The notes beneath the pieces were generated by a model. That model made no database searches and was not told the origin of the DNA. It worked only from the letters and a program-made list of their open reading frames with translations. Made by a program: the position numbers and the translations under genes. Shown here in pieces: positions 1 to 8,724 of a DNA stretch of 64,000 nt (its first letter is position 1; each line of letters opens with the position of its first letter). Source of the DNA: Bryobacterales bacterium (lineage in GTDB: Bacteria > Acidobacteriota > Terriglobia > Bryobacterales > Bryobacteraceae); assembly GCA_003164035.1 (NCBI GenBank), contig PLRS01000071.1, positions 124,001-188,000 of the forward strand. Direction: 5' to 3'.

Positions 1-56
1 GCCTGGCGCCTGCCCCGCGAGCGGAAGGGCAGCGATGGCGAGAAGGATTAGCCTGC

Positions 57-195
57 GGCGCACGCACTTTTGCGTGCCGCGTCGAGTCTCCACTCGACGC
101 CTCCGCGCCGCGGGGCCCCGATTCGACGCCGTTTCGCGACTGCAAAAACGTGTCGAGACGAGTCTCGACACGGCACGCAGGAGTGCGTGCGCCAC
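57..195. repeat. Dispersed hairpin repeat, family B, copy 1
   Basis: The stretch is a chain of short palindromes. Its outer arms are built on GCGCACGCACT and its complement, and each arm can fold on itself. Inner hairpins are built on GTCGAG/CTCGAC and GTGTCGAGACGAGTCTCGAC. A cleaner copy lies at 34875-34987. No open reading frame here resembles a gene. It sits downstream of the minus-strand thiL gene and may act as a transcript-end structure. Confidence 0.75.
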
Positions 196-251
196 GGGGG
201 GCTTCCACTGAGAAATGCGAGGTCGGGCGCGGCTCATCGAAGTTCTTCTTT

Positions 252-1181
252 TCATCGGTCTCGGAAATGGTCGTAACCCAGCGGCTCGAGCGGCGCGCCG
301 TCGAGCAGCACCGTGCCCGCGCGCCCTTTGCGCAGGATACCAATTTGAGTGAGCGGCACGCCCTGGTAGGCGCGCGGCACGCGCCTCGCGGGCGGCACGG
401 CGAACAGCAGTTCGTAATCCTCGCCGCCGTGGAGCGCCTGGGCGCGAGTGGCGCCACCGAATATGGGCGGCGCGGCGATGTCGGCGGCCAGTTTCGATTC
501 CAGGCACAAACGGCGCAGGTCGAGCGAGAGGCCGTCGCTCAGATCCATGGCGGCGGTGGCTCCCAGGCGGAGCAGAAATCGGCCGAGGGCTACTCTGGGC
601 TCGGGCCGCAGATGCCGCTTGCGGGCGGCGCCGCCATGCCCGGCGAGGCCCAACGCCGAACCGCCGAGGCGGCCCGAAACGTAGAGCCGGTCGCCGGCCC
701 TCGCCCCGGAACGGAGCAGCGCTTTACCGCGCTCGACCGCGCCGCAGACTACCACGTCGGCAGCCAGTTTGTCGGCGTGGCCGAAGTCGCCGCCGGCCAG
801 GACTGCGCCCTCTTTTCGAGCCAGCGCCAGTAAGCCGTCGTAGAAGCAGCGCAACCACCGCGCATCGCACCAGGGCGCCACGGCGAGCGAAAGCAGGACG
901 AAGCGCGGCGTGCCGCCCATGGCGGCGATATCGCTCAAGCCCCGCGCCAGCGCCTTCCAGCCCACGTCGCGCGCGGTGTGGGTGGAGCGGCGAAAGTGGA
1001 CGTCTTCGACCAACAGGTCGGTGGTGAACAGCAGGTCCTCGGCGGCGCCGCGCGGACGGAAGACGGCGCAATCGTCGCCGATGCCGACAATCGTTTCACC
1101 TCCGCGCGGTAATTTCACGCGCCGCCGGACCGCGTCCAGCCAGTCCCATTCGCTCCGCGCCGCCGAACGATGCTTGACCAT
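252..1181 (-). CDS. thiL: Thiamine-monophosphate kinase
   Basis: The 309-residue protein should phosphorylate thiamine monophosphate to thiamine diphosphate with ATP in the cytoplasm, the last step of thiamine cofactor synthesis. The AIR-synthase/ThiL fold is shown by GIGDDCAVF (about 33-41), the Mg-binding TTDLLVEDVHF segment (about 53-63), the following WKALARGLSDIAAMGG helix and, near the C-terminus, HGGEDYELLF. Length is normal for ThiL. It is a single-gene unit: the next gene upstream, a cold-shock gene, is divergent. No other thiamine genes are in the window. The start is the first ATG; the N-terminal dozen residues are slightly longer than in many homologues. Confidence 0.93.
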   Translation of the reverse strand: MVKHRSAARSEWDWLDAVRRRVKLPRGGETIVGIGDDCAVFRPRGAAEDLLFTTDLLVEDVHFRRSTHTARDVGWKALARGLSDIAAMGGTPRFVLLSLAVAPWCDARWLRCFYDGLLALARKEGAVLAGGDFGHADKLAADVVVCGAVERGKALLRSGARAGDRLYVSGRLGGSALGLAGHGGAARKRHLRPEPRVALGRFLLRLGATAAMDLSDGLSLDLRRLCLESKLAADIAAPPIFGGATRAQALHGGEDYELLFAVPPARRVPRAYQGVPLTQIGILRKGRAGTVLLDGAPLEPLGYDHFRDR

Positions 1182-1328
1182 AGGTTTGTCTTCTGAGAGA
1201 ATACCCTACGAAGTTGCTATTAGGATGTTTTGCCGCGCTTCGAAAGGTCTTGGCAAGCCCGAGAAAGTCAGCTTTCCTGGTCTGAAGGATTCCCCAGAGC
1301 ACGACAAACAGGATTGAGGAGAGTTGTA

Positions 1329-1532
1329 GTGAGGGAAAAAGGTACCGTGAAGTGGTTCAACGCCGCCAAAGGCTACGGTTTCATTCAGCGAGCCAGCGGT
1401 GACGATGTCTTTGTCCACTTTTCCGCGATTCAATCGTCCGGCTATCGCAGCCTGGATGAGGGTTCGGAAGTGGAGTTCGAGGTAAAGCAAGGGCCTAAGG
1501 GCCTGCAGGCCGAAAACGTATCGAGGGTCTGA
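1329..1532 (+). CDS. Cold-shock domain protein (CspA family)
   Basis: This 67-residue OB-fold protein binds single-stranded RNA or DNA and acts as an RNA chaperone. RNP1 is KGYGFI (after VKWFNAAKG) and RNP2 is DVFVHFSAI. The sequence ends in the usual [12 protein letters not shown] chose the GTG at 1329 because it gives the standard Csp length and N-terminus ([11 protein letters not shown]) and has a strong purine-rich ribosome site, GAGGAGAG, at 1316-1323. The frame stays open upstream to 1230, but that extension has no Csp homology. A GC-rich hairpin follows directly. The gene is monocistronic and divergent from thiL. Confidence 0.95.
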   Translation: MREKGTVKWFNAAKGYGFIQRASGDDVFVHFSAIQSSGYRSLDEGSEVEFEVKQGPKGLQAENVSRV

Positions 1533-1555
1533 CGGAGCGTTCAGAACTGCCTTTA

Positions 1556-1579
1556 AGAGGGCCCCGCGGCGGGCCCTCC
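1556..1579 (+). terminator. Hairpin after cold-shock gene
   Basis: An inverted repeat of the type AGGGCCC / GGGCCCT begins 24 bases after the cold-shock stop codon. It has no clear T-tract, so it may be a terminator or an mRNA-stabilising hairpin. Confidence 0.5.
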
Positions 1580-1685
1580 TCAAACCACGGCTCGACTTCA
1601 AGCTATAAGTAATAGGACTAAACACGAAGCCCGATTTGCGACTTGTGTTGTCAGTTCCCCATGGCTGGGATATGATCCTCTGTAC

Positions 1686-2018
1686 ATGATGAGCATGATC
1701 GGGCACATGATATTCGGACTGATTGTCGGGTTCGTCGCCAGGTGGATTTTTCCGGGCTGGACTCCGCATGGATTGATCCTGACGATGCTTCTCGGACTGG
1801 CCGGGGCTTGGCTCGGTGGAGTTCTCGGCCGCGTGCTGGGCTTGTACAACGAAGGCCATCCCGCCGGATTTTTCATGGCCGTGGTGGGCGCGCTGGTTCT
1901 GCTGTTCCTCTACCATCTGGCGGTGGGAAGCTCAGGCAGGGCTGCCATCGGTCCGACACCCGCCGAGATTCAGGTGGGACGGACCATCGCCCTTCGTAGT
2001 CTCTCATTCCTCTGCTGA
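1686..2018 (+). CDS. GlsB/YeaQ/YmgE-family membrane protein
   Basis: A small integral membrane protein of the transglycosylase-associated (GlsB/YeaQ/YmgE) family, often linked to envelope stress; its biochemical role is unknown. The opening GHMIFGLIVGFVARWIFPG, the glycine-rich second helix LTMLLGLAGAWLGGVLG and the third helix AGFFMAVVGALVLLFLY are typical. At 110 residues it is longer than the usual 80-95 because of an unusual C-terminal tail after the last helix. ATG codons at 1686, 1689 and 1695 are all possible starts. Repeat family A follows the stop, and the tail may result from sequence drift into that repeat region. Confidence 0.85.
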   Translation: MMSMIGHMIFGLIVGFVARWIFPGWTPHGLILTMLLGLAGAWLGGVLGRVLGLYNEGHPAGFFMAVVGALVLLFLYHLAVGSSGRAAIGPTPAEIQVGRTIALRSLSFLC

Positions 2019-2046
2019 AGCACAGCATGGGACAGGCTTCCATCCA

Positions 2047-2213
2047 GGGTGCTTAGCCGATCTGGGGAAATTTTTTCCGGGCAACCGCTCCCTCGCGGTC
2101 GCGGCTCGGTAAATGATTGAAAACACGCGCCGCCCGTAACCGAGCCGCGACCGCGAGGGAGCGGTTGCCGCGCCTAAACCGCGAAAACCCCCAAATCGGT
2201 TAAGCACGCTCCC
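2047..2213. repeat. Dispersed palindromic repeat, family A, full copy
   Basis: This is a nested palindrome. The inner arms at 2080-2110 and 2139-2169 are a perfect 31-base inverted repeat beginning GGCAACCGCTCCCTCGCGGT, around a 28-base loop. The outer arms share GTGCTTAGCCGATCTGGGG at 2049-2067 with an imperfect complement at about 2189-2207. Related copies lie at 32101-32184, 45101-45275, 47001-47030 and 48617-48645. It fills most of the 2019-2260 gap and has no coding content. Confidence 0.85.
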
Positions 2214-2260
2214 ATCCACCGAAAGGCCAACTGCAGCCCATCCGGCGCTATCATCGCTTC

Positions 2261-3421
2261 ATGACCCGACGCGATCTTGGCAAGCTCGCCATCGCCGGCG
2301 CGGTGGCGGTTGAAACCGCGGCGGCGGCCGATACTCCCTCCTATACCGGCGCGCTCGATGGCTTCGAAAATAAAATCGATCCGGCCAGTTTCGACCCGGT
2401 ACTTTACACCCAAAACCTGCATGACGCCGCGCCCTTGCGGATGACTTTTCAGGCAACCTCGCGCGCGGGGGCGGAAGCCTGGCAGAAAGAGCTGCGCCAG
2501 AAAATCACCGATCTGGTGGGCGGGTTCCCGTCCCAGCGTACTCCGCTTCAGCCGCAGACCCTGGAAGTGAAGGAATACCCGGCTTACCGGCGGGAGAAGT
2601 TCATCTTCCAGAGCCGCCCCGGCGTGGGGGTGTTGGGATACCTGGTGACGCCCGCCGCCAGCCGCGCGCCCTATCCCGCGGTGATCGCCATTCCCGGCCA
2701 CGGCCGCGGCGTGGACGACATCGTGGGGATCGACGACCATGGCCGCGACCGCTCCGTCCGCGAGGGGTACGCCTACGATTACGCCTTGCAGATTGCCGAG
2801 CACGGCATGGCGGCGGTGGCCATCGAGCCCATGGCTTTCGGTTGCCGTCGCGATCCGCTCACCAAATCCCACGGGCTTTCCGCCACTGCCTGCCAGCCGG
2901 CGGCGGGCTCGGCGCTGCTGCTGGGGCAGACCATGATCGGCTGGCGCGTCTATGACACCATGCGCGCCATCGATTGGATCGCTACCCGGCCGGAGCTCGA
3001 TAGCAGCCGCGTCGGCTGCCTGGGCTGCTCGGGCGGAGGGACTTGCACCCTGTTTTCCGCCGCGCTCGATTCGCGCATTCGCGCCGCCCTGGTTTCGAGC
3101 TACCTCAATACGTTCCGCGAAAGCATCATGCGGGTGTCGCACTGCATCGATAATTACGTTCCGGGCATCCTGAATTGGGCGGAAATGTACGACGTGGGCG
3201 GCTTGATCGCGCCGCGCCCGCTGTTCGCCGAATCCGGCCTGCGCGATCCCATTTTCCCCACCGCGGCGGCGCGTGAAAGCTTCGCCCGGATTCAGAAAGT
3301 TTACGCCGTGTTCGGCGCGGAAGACCAGGTGGGCCTGGAAGTTTTCGACGGCCCGCACAGTTTCTACGGCAAGCAGGGCTTGCCCTTCCTGGCCCGTCAC
3401 CTGGGCGTGGAAGCGGGGTAG
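2261..3421 (+). CDS. Exported alpha/beta-hydrolase (acetyl-xylan-esterase/dienelactone-hydrolase-like)
   Basis: A 386-residue serine hydrolase, probably an exported esterase of unknown substrate. The N-terminus MTRRDLGKLAIAGAVAV looks like a twin-arginine signal. The core alpha/beta fold has the oxyanion strand PAVIAIPGHGRG (about 148-159), the nucleophile elbow GCLGCSGGG (Ser near 264), a late Asp in GLRDPIFP and the catalytic His in DGPHSF close to the C-terminus. The N-terminal 120 residues match the helical lead-in of large acidobacterial and planctomycete acetyl-xylan-esterase-like proteins. It stands alone between repeat family A and a convergent hypothetical gene. Substrate (acetylated polysaccharide or other ester) is inference. 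Confidence 0.85.
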   Translation: MTRRDLGKLAIAGAVAVETAAAADTPSYTGALDGFENKIDPASFDPVLYTQNLHDAAPLRMTFQATSRAGAEAWQKELRQKITDLVGGFPSQRTPLQPQTLEVKEYPAYRREKFIFQSRPGVGVLGYLVTPAASRAPYPAVIAIPGHGRGVDDIVGIDDHGRDRSVREGYAYDYALQIAEHGMAAVAIEPMAFGCRRDPLTKSHGLSATACQPAAGSALLLGQTMIGWRVYDTMRAIDWIATRPELDSSRVGCLGCSGGGTCTLFSAALDSRIRAALVSSYLNTFRESIMRVSHCIDNYVPGILNWAEMYDVGGLIAPRPLFAESGLRDPIFPTAAARESFARIQKVYAVFGAEDQVGLEVFDGPHSFYGKQGLPFLARHLGVEAG

Positions 3422-3500
3422 GAAGAAGCTAAGAAGTTAGAAGGAAGAAGCGTCTTCTGTCCTTCTTGTCTTCCTCACCTTCCATATCCCGTTAGGGATA

Positions 3501-4040
3501 TCAAGGGCGAAGCCCTTGAGCGCAGTAATCGAACAGCAGTTGCCACTCGGCGCGCTGCACTTCGAGCGCTTGCCGCTCCATGGCCGAGCCCGGTTGGGTC
3601 CGCGCCTTTTCGCAGAAATCGATGAACGCGATCGGGTCCCACTCCGGGCCGAACTCGACGCCGATCCGGGCCGCCGCGGCGCGCAAAGCCGGAAACATCG
3701 CGTGCCGGCCGGTCTGCCGGAACCAGTATCCGGAATTCCAGGCGTCGGGTTCCTGGCGATGCACGATGGCGTGCCAGTAGCTGCCCTCCGCGCTGGGGAT
3801 ATCTTGCGCGATGCGGTGGGCGTCCTCCCAACAGGAGAAATAGAGGAACAGCCCGGCCAGAGCGGCCTCGGGGGCGCGCGCGCCACCGAACACCTCACCG
3901 GCCTTCCATTGCCGCAACCGCCGCTGGACCTCTTCGGAGGAGCACGACGGCGCGGCCAGCGGCATCAGGCGCTTGCCGTCGCCATCGAGGCCCAGCAGCG
4001 CTGCCACGGTTTCGCCGTAACGGGAGGAATCGAACGCCAT
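3501..4040 (-). CDS. Conserved hypothetical protein
   Basis: The 179-residue product is soluble, with no signal peptide or membrane segment, and I do not recognise its family. It is rich in aromatic residues (YFSCWEDAH, SYWHAIVHRQEP, NSGYWFRQTG). The HxxxHRxEPDxxNxxYW-type segment resembles small acidobacterial proteins annotated only as hypothetical. I chose the ATG at 4040 because GGAAG lies five bases upstream; an in-frame ATG at 4052 would add four residues. It is convergent with the hydrolase gene and divergent from aroDE. Confidence 0.7.
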   Translation of the reverse strand: MAFDSSRYGETVAALLGLDGDGKRLMPLAAPSCSSEEVQRRLRQWKAGEVFGGARAPEAALAGLFLYFSCWEDAHRIAQDIPSAEGSYWHAIVHRQEPDAWNSGYWFRQTGRHAMFPALRAAAARIGVEFGPEWDPIAFIDFCEKARTQPGSAMERQALEVQRAEWQLLFDYCAQGLRP

Positions 4041-4244
4041 AGCCACTTCCATTCTCGCCCGGATCGCCCGGACCGGAGCGCGGCCGTCGAAAGGAGTGCG
4101 AAAAACGGCCGCAACCGAAAAAGCACAGGCGCAAACGCCTCCCGAAGGTTCCGATGCGCTCGCCGACCTCGTGCGACACCCCCAAATTCGCGCTAATTCA
4201 GGCGGTCCGCCGCCGGTATGATATTCTGGAGATCCTTACGTACG

Positions 4245-5750
4245 ATGCCGCCAACCAGGACGCTCCCGCGCATTTGCATTGCGATGGGTTTGCCCGATGT
4301 TCCCAACTTGTTAGCCCACGCCCGGCGCGAAGCTGAGGCGGGCGAGACGTTCCTCGAGTTCCGTCTGGACTTCCTGGACGCGCCGGCCGTGGGCGCCGCC
4401 GCCATCGCCGACTTTCTGCGCGACTTTCCGGATACTTTTATCCTCGCCACCTGCCGCCGCCACCAGAACCACGGTCGATTCAACGGCAGCATCGAGGAAC
4501 AACTCGCCATTCTGGAGCAGGCGATCGGCGCGGGCGCGCAGGCCATCGACGTGGAAATCGAAACGGCCGAGGCAGCGGCGGATCGCGTGGCGCAGTTCCG
4601 CGGCCGCGCGCTGGTGGTGGTGTCGTATCACAATTTCGAGGCCACGCCCCCCATGGATACCGTGGCCGCCCGCGTGCTCGGCGTCCGCGCCGACGTGTAT
4701 AAGCTGGTCACCACCGCGCGCAAACCCTCCGACAACGTTCGGGTTCTGGCGGCGGCGCGCGGCCTCCCGCGGCAGAAACTGGTCGTGCTGGCCATGGGCG
4801 ACCTGGGATTTCCCACCCGCGTGCTGTCTCCCGTCTTCGGCGGCTGTTTTACCTATGCCGCTCCCATGGCGACCGAAGGTACCGCTTCCGGGCAAGCCAG
4901 CGCGCGCGTGTTGCGCTCCGTCTACCATGTCGAGAAACTCACCCGGACCGCCAAGATCTATGGCGTGATCGCCGATCCCATTCGCCATTCCATTTCTCCG
5001 GCGGTGCTGAATCGCGCCTTCCAGTCGCGCCGCATCGACGCCGTCTACCTCCCGTTTCTGGTCACGCCCGCCTATCTGCGCGACTTCTTTTCGCTGGCCT
5101 CCAAACTGCCTTTGGCCGGTTTCAGCGTCACCATTCCGCACAAGCAGAAGATCATCCGCTACCTGGACGCGGTCGACCCGCTGGCGAAACGCATCGGCGC
5201 GGTCAACACGGTATGGCGCAAGGCCGGCAAGTGGCGTGGCGCCAACACCGACGTAGCCGGCGTCACGCTTCCCCTGGCGCGCATACTGCGCCTGCCCAAT
5301 TCTTCCGTGCTGGTGGTGGGTAACGGCGGCGCGGCGCGCGGTGCGGCCTTTGCGCTGTCCGATGCCGGCGCCAAGCTCGCCATCACCGGACGCAACCCCG
5401 ACCGGGTGCGCGCCCTGGCCAAGATCTGCAGCGCCGAGCCGTTGCTGCGCGACCAGTTGAACGGCCGCAAGTTCGATGTGGTGGTGCATGCCACGCCGCT
5501 GGGCATGTTCCCGAAAGTGGACGAATGTTTCTTCGACGGCGCCATCCCCGGCGAAGTGGTCTTCGATATGGTCTACAATCCTATGGAGACGGTCTTGGTG
5601 AAGCATGCGCGCGAACAGGGTAAGGCGGTGATACCCGGCGTGGAGATGTTCGTGGAGCAGGCGGTGCGCCAGTTCGAGTTGTGGACCGGCGAAACGGCGC
5701 CCCGCCAGGCCATGCTCAAAGCCGCCATGGAGGCACTGGAGCCCAAATGA
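4245..5750 (+). CDS. aroDE: Bifunctional type I 3-dehydroquinate dehydratase / shikimate dehydrogenase
   Basis: The fusion catalyses two consecutive shikimate-pathway steps: 3-dehydroquinate to 3-dehydroshikimate, then NADPH reduction to shikimate. Residues about 1-220 are type I dehydroquinase: EFRLDFLD, the general-base His in VVSYHNFEAT and the Schiff-base Lys in VYKLVTTA. Residues about 230-500 are AroE: SISPAVLN, SVTIPHK (catalytic Lys), GAVNTV, NTDVAG (Asp), the nucleotide loop VVGNGGAARG, and GVEMFVEQAVRQFELWTG. All key residues are present. The start at 4245 gives a compact N-terminus; 4218 is a longer alternative. The stop overlaps the start of the next gene (ATGA), so translation is probably coupled. 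Confidence 0.93.
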   Translation: MPPTRTLPRICIAMGLPDVPNLLAHARREAEAGETFLEFRLDFLDAPAVGAAAIADFLRDFPDTFILATCRRHQNHGRFNGSIEEQLAILEQAIGAGAQAIDVEIETAEAAADRVAQFRGRALVVVSYHNFEATPPMDTVAARVLGVRADVYKLVTTARKPSDNVRVLAAARGLPRQKLVVLAMGDLGFPTRVLSPVFGGCFTYAAPMATEGTASGQASARVLRSVYHVEKLTRTAKIYGVIADPIRHSISPAVLNRAFQSRRIDAVYLPFLVTPAYLRDFFSLASKLPLAGFSVTIPHKQKIIRYLDAVDPLAKRIGAVNTVWRKAGKWRGANTDVAGVTLPLARILRLPNSSVLVVGNGGAARGAAFALSDAGAKLAITGRNPDRVRALAKICSAEPLLRDQLNGRKFDVVVHATPLGMFPKVDECFFDGAIPGEVVFDMVYNPMETVLVKHAREQGKAVIPGVEMFVEQAVRQFELWTGETAPRQAMLKAAMEALEPK

Positions 5751-5986
5751 GCGTTTCCTCGAACCGCGCGAAATTCACCCGCCGGAAGTTGGCGGCGGCT
5801 TTGGCCCCGGCCGTCTTGGGTTCGGTGATGCCGGCCCAACAACGGGCTTCGTCTGCCGCCGATTCCACCTCCGATCCGGCCGAGGAACTGCGCCTCGCGC
5901 GCGAGCGGATCCGCAACAACGCCGGCGTCCTGGCCAAAGTCAAGCTTCCCATGGCCACCGAACCGGCCTTCCAGTTCAAGGCTTGA
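5747..5986 (+). CDS. Small twin-arginine-signal protein
   Basis: A 79-residue protein whose first 30 residues (AKFTRRKLAAALAPAVLGS...) form a twin-arginine export signal. The short mature part is charged and helical (EELRLARERIRNNAGVLAKVKLP) and ends in ATEPAFQFKA. I recognise no enzyme. Its start overlaps the aroDE stop by ATGA, and its stop lies only six bases before the amidase gene. The setting suggests an exported partner or chaperone for the amidase, or a separated signal-bearing subunit; that is inference. Confidence 0.75.
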   Translation: MSVSSNRAKFTRRKLAAALAPAVLGSVMPAQQRASSAADSTSDPAEELRLARERIRNNAGVLAKVKLPMATEPAFQFKA

Positions 5987-5992
5987 CGCGCC

Positions 5993-7423
5993 ATGGCAGC
6001 GCTCGACCAGGACGTTTTCTTCTCCACCATCAAGCAGCTCAATCGGCGCCTGCTGGCTAAGGAATTTTCCGCCGAAGAGCTCGCCCGCGCCTTTGCTTTG
6101 CGCCTCCAACAGTTAGGACCGCGCTACAACGCGCTGGCGCTGCCCCTCGTCCAGGAATCCATTCGCCAGGCCAAAACTGTCGATGCCGACCTCAAACGCG
6201 GGCGTCTGCGCGGCCCTCTGCAAGGCGTTCCTTACGCCGTCAAGGACCTGCTGAGCTACGCCGGGCAGCCCACCACCTGGGGCGCCAAACCTTACGCCGG
6301 CCAGGTCTTCGACTTCAACGCCACGGTGGTCGACAAACTCGCTGGGGTGGGCGCCATTCTGGCCGGCAAGCTTTCCATGGTGGAACTGGCCGGCGGCGGG
6401 GGATACCGCTATGCCTCCGCTTCGCTGTTTGGGCCGGGCCTTAATCCCTGGGACCGAACGCGCTGGTCGGGCGGGTCCTCCAGCGGTTCGGCGGCGGCCG
6501 TGGCGGCGGGATTGGTGCCGTTCGCTCTCGGCTCGGAAACCTCCGGCTCCATCGTCACTCCCGCTTCTTTCTGCGGCGTCACCGCCCTCCGGCCCACCTA
6601 CGGGCTGGTGAGCCGCCACGGCGCCATGGCGCTTTCCTGGACCCTCGATAAACTCGGCCCCTTTGCCCGCAGCGCCGAGGATTGCGGCTTGATTCTGGAA
6701 GCCATCGCCGGCAAAGACGGCAAGGACCCCGGCTCGGCCGGCAAATCGTTTTATTACACCCCGGAATACGCCAGGCCGGTGAAGGAGCTGAAGATCGGTT
6801 ACTCCCCGGCCGATTTCACCGACCGCGCCGACCCCGCCGCGCGCGAAGCCTTCGCCGCCGCCATCCAGGTCCTGAAAGATGCGGGCGCGCAACTCCAGGA
6901 AACTTCGCTGCCCGAATTCCCTTACGGCCCCACCCTTTCCATCATCCTTGCCGCCGAACAGAGCGCCATTTTCGAACCGCTCATTACCAGCGGCCAGGTG
7001 GACCAATTGGCCGATCCATCTCAGATCGCCGGCCTCAAGGCCAGCCTCGATACATCCGCCAAAGATTATCTGAAGGCCATGCGCGTGCGCCGCCTGATCC
7101 AAACCGAAATCGGCCACTGGTTCGGCCGAGTGGATGCGCTGGTGGCGCCCGGACGCTCCGCCCCCGCCCCCAACGTCGACCAGCCTCTCTCCGGCCGCGC
7201 CAGTGCCGTCTCCGCCGCGCCGCAGCCCGGCATGAGCGGTATCGTCCCGGCGGGCAACCTGGCGGGACTCCCCGCGCTGGTGTTGCCCTGCGGCTTCGCC
7301 GGCGCCCTTCCCGTGGCCATCCAAGTCGTGGGCGCGCCATTCTCCGAAAATACCCTCCTGTCCATCGGCAACGACTTCCAGACCCGCACCGACTGGCACC
7401 AGAAAAGACCGCCCGGCGTATAG
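5993..7423 (+). CDS. Amidase-signature-family hydrolase
   Basis: A 476-residue member of the amidase signature family (GatA/amide hydrolase fold), using a Ser-cisSer-Lys triad. The Lys lies in YAVKDLLS (about 84), the cis-Ser in SGGSSSGSAAA (about 162-164), and the nucleophile in ALGSETSGSIVTPA (about 186). Unlike GatA there are no gatB or gatC genes nearby, so a catabolic amidase is more likely than the tRNA amidotransferase. It lacks its own signal peptide, yet the preceding coupled gene encodes a Tat-signal miniprotein, which raises the question of co-export. It is the last gene of the aroDE transcription unit. Confidence 0.9.
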   Translation: MAALDQDVFFSTIKQLNRRLLAKEFSAEELARAFALRLQQLGPRYNALALPLVQESIRQAKTVDADLKRGRLRGPLQGVPYAVKDLLSYAGQPTTWGAKPYAGQVFDFNATVVDKLAGVGAILAGKLSMVELAGGGGYRYASASLFGPGLNPWDRTRWSGGSSSGSAAAVAAGLVPFALGSETSGSIVTPASFCGVTALRPTYGLVSRHGAMALSWTLDKLGPFARSAEDCGLILEAIAGKDGKDPGSAGKSFYYTPEYARPVKELKIGYSPADFTDRADPAAREAFAAAIQVLKDAGAQLQETSLPEFPYGPTLSIILAAEQSAIFEPLITSGQVDQLADPSQIAGLKASLDTSAKDYLKAMRVRRLIQTEIGHWFGRVDALVAPGRSAPAPNVDQPLSGRASAVSAAPQPGMSGIVPAGNLAGLPALVLPCGFAGALPVAIQVVGAPFSENTLLSIGNDFQTRTDWHQKRPPGV

Positions 7424-7444
7424 CGGCTGTCCCGTTTTTGTGGG

Positions 7445-7501
7445 GCAGGTTGCCAACCTGCGGACCGGTTGTCAACCGGTCCAGCCGGGCGCCAGCCCGG
7501 C
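7445..7501. repeat. Triple-hairpin repeat, family C, copy 1
   Basis: Three consecutive palindromes with short loops: GCAGGTTGCCAACCTGC (7445-7461), GGACCGGTT-GTC-AACCGGTCC (7462-7482) and GCCGGGC-GCCA-GCCCGGC (7484-7501). They are preceded by TTTTGTGGGG. A relative with the same lead-in is at 51663-51772. It may stop or stabilise the amidase transcript. Confidence 0.7.
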
Positions 7502-7631
7502 CGTCTGCCGAGATCGAGACCCGGCTCAACCCAAATTCCACGCGCCTCAGTTCGGAGGTCGGTTTCATCCGCCCGCCGCGCGCTGAAACCTTCCCCCAAA
7601 TCGTATACAATCCCTAAGACGAGGGGACTCC

Positions 7632-8711
7632 ATGCCGCTGCATTTTCGACGCCTGAACTATCTGGCTGCCGTTGGGTTACTGGCAGTTATCTCGCCGGCC
7701 CACGCCGCCGACCCGAAACCCGCCGAAGAGGTCTACAAAAACATCACCCAGCTCAAGGGCACACCCGCCGATCAACTGATCCCGGCCATGCAGTTCATCG
7801 CCGCCTCGCTGGGCGTCGAATGCGGTTTTTGCCACGTGCAGGGCAAGATGGACGCCGACGACAAGCCGGCCAAGAAAACCGCCCGGGACATGATGGCCAT
7901 GATGGCGACGATCAACAAGACCAGCTTCAACGGCCGCCAGGAAGTGACCTGCAATTCCTGCCACCACGGCCTGGCGCACCCGGCCAGCGTTCCGCCGGTG
8001 CTGGAGTCCGAACCTGTCGCGCCGAAACCTGTGGCGCAGGCCCCGGCCGGCCAGGGCCCCAGCGTCGATGAGATCGTCGAAAAGTACGTGACGGCCCTCG
8101 GCGGACCCGATGCCCTCCGCAAAATCACGAGCCGCGTCGAGAAAGGCGTGATTCTGGCCAATGGCAGCGAAAGCCCCATCGAGGTTTTCACCCAGGCTCC
8201 CAACAAGCGCATCACCGTCTCCCACATGGGCAGTGGCGAAAGTTTCACCGCCTTCGACGGCGTGGCCGGCTGGATGGGCAATACCGGCCGCCCGGCCCGC
8301 GACATGTCCCCGGCCGAATCGTGGGCATCCAGTCTCGACGCGGAGTTCTATCTCGGCCTCAAGCTGAAAGAGATCTTTCCCCAGATTCGCCCTCCCCGCC
8401 CGGAAACCATCGATGGCGTGGAGTGCGAAACCTTCCAGGCAACCGCCGCCGGCCGCCCTCCCGTGCGTCTCTCCTTCGACCGCAATTCCGGCTTGCTGGT
8501 GCGCGAAGTCCGCTACGCCCAAACTCCCGTTGGCCGCATGCCCACCCAAATCGACTATGCCGACTACCGCGACGCGGACGGCGTGAAGATCCCGTTCCGC
8601 TGGACCTTGTCCCGCCCCAATGGCCGCTTTACCATCCAAATCAAGGAAGTGCAAAGCAACATCGCCATCCGTGACGATCGCTTCGCCAAACCCGCCGGCG
8701 AAGTTCACTAA
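7632..8711 (+). CDS. Exported dihaem c-type cytochrome (reaction-centre-cytochrome-like)
   Basis: A 359-residue periplasmic protein with a Sec signal (cleavage near AHA-AD, residue 26). Its haem-binding motifs are CGFCH (64-68) and CNSCH (107-111). The spacing, the MQFIAASLGVECGFCHV context and the two methionine-rich helices resemble the photosynthetic reaction-centre cytochrome c domain that is widespread as a small soluble domain in non-phototrophic acidobacteria. Residues about 155-355 form a beta-rich domain like outer-membrane lipoprotein-sorting or DUF-type lipid-binding proteins (PIEVFTQAPNKRITVSH, GVECETFQATAAGRPPVRLSFDR). Electron transfer partner is unknown. It stands alone. Confidence 0.85.
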   Translation: MPLHFRRLNYLAAVGLLAVISPAHAADPKPAEEVYKNITQLKGTPADQLIPAMQFIAASLGVECGFCHVQGKMDADDKPAKKTARDMMAMMATINKTSFNGRQEVTCNSCHHGLAHPASVPPVLESEPVAPKPVAQAPAGQGPSVDEIVEKYVTALGGPDALRKITSRVEKGVILANGSESPIEVFTQAPNKRITVSHMGSGESFTAFDGVAGWMGNTGRPARDMSPAESWASSLDAEFYLGLKLKEIFPQIRPPRPETIDGVECETFQATAAGRPPVRLSFDRNSGLLVREVRYAQTPVGRMPTQIDYADYRDADGVKIPFRWTLSRPNGRFTIQIKEVQSNIAIRDDRFAKPAGEVH

Positions 8712-8724
8712 TGCCATGCATTTC

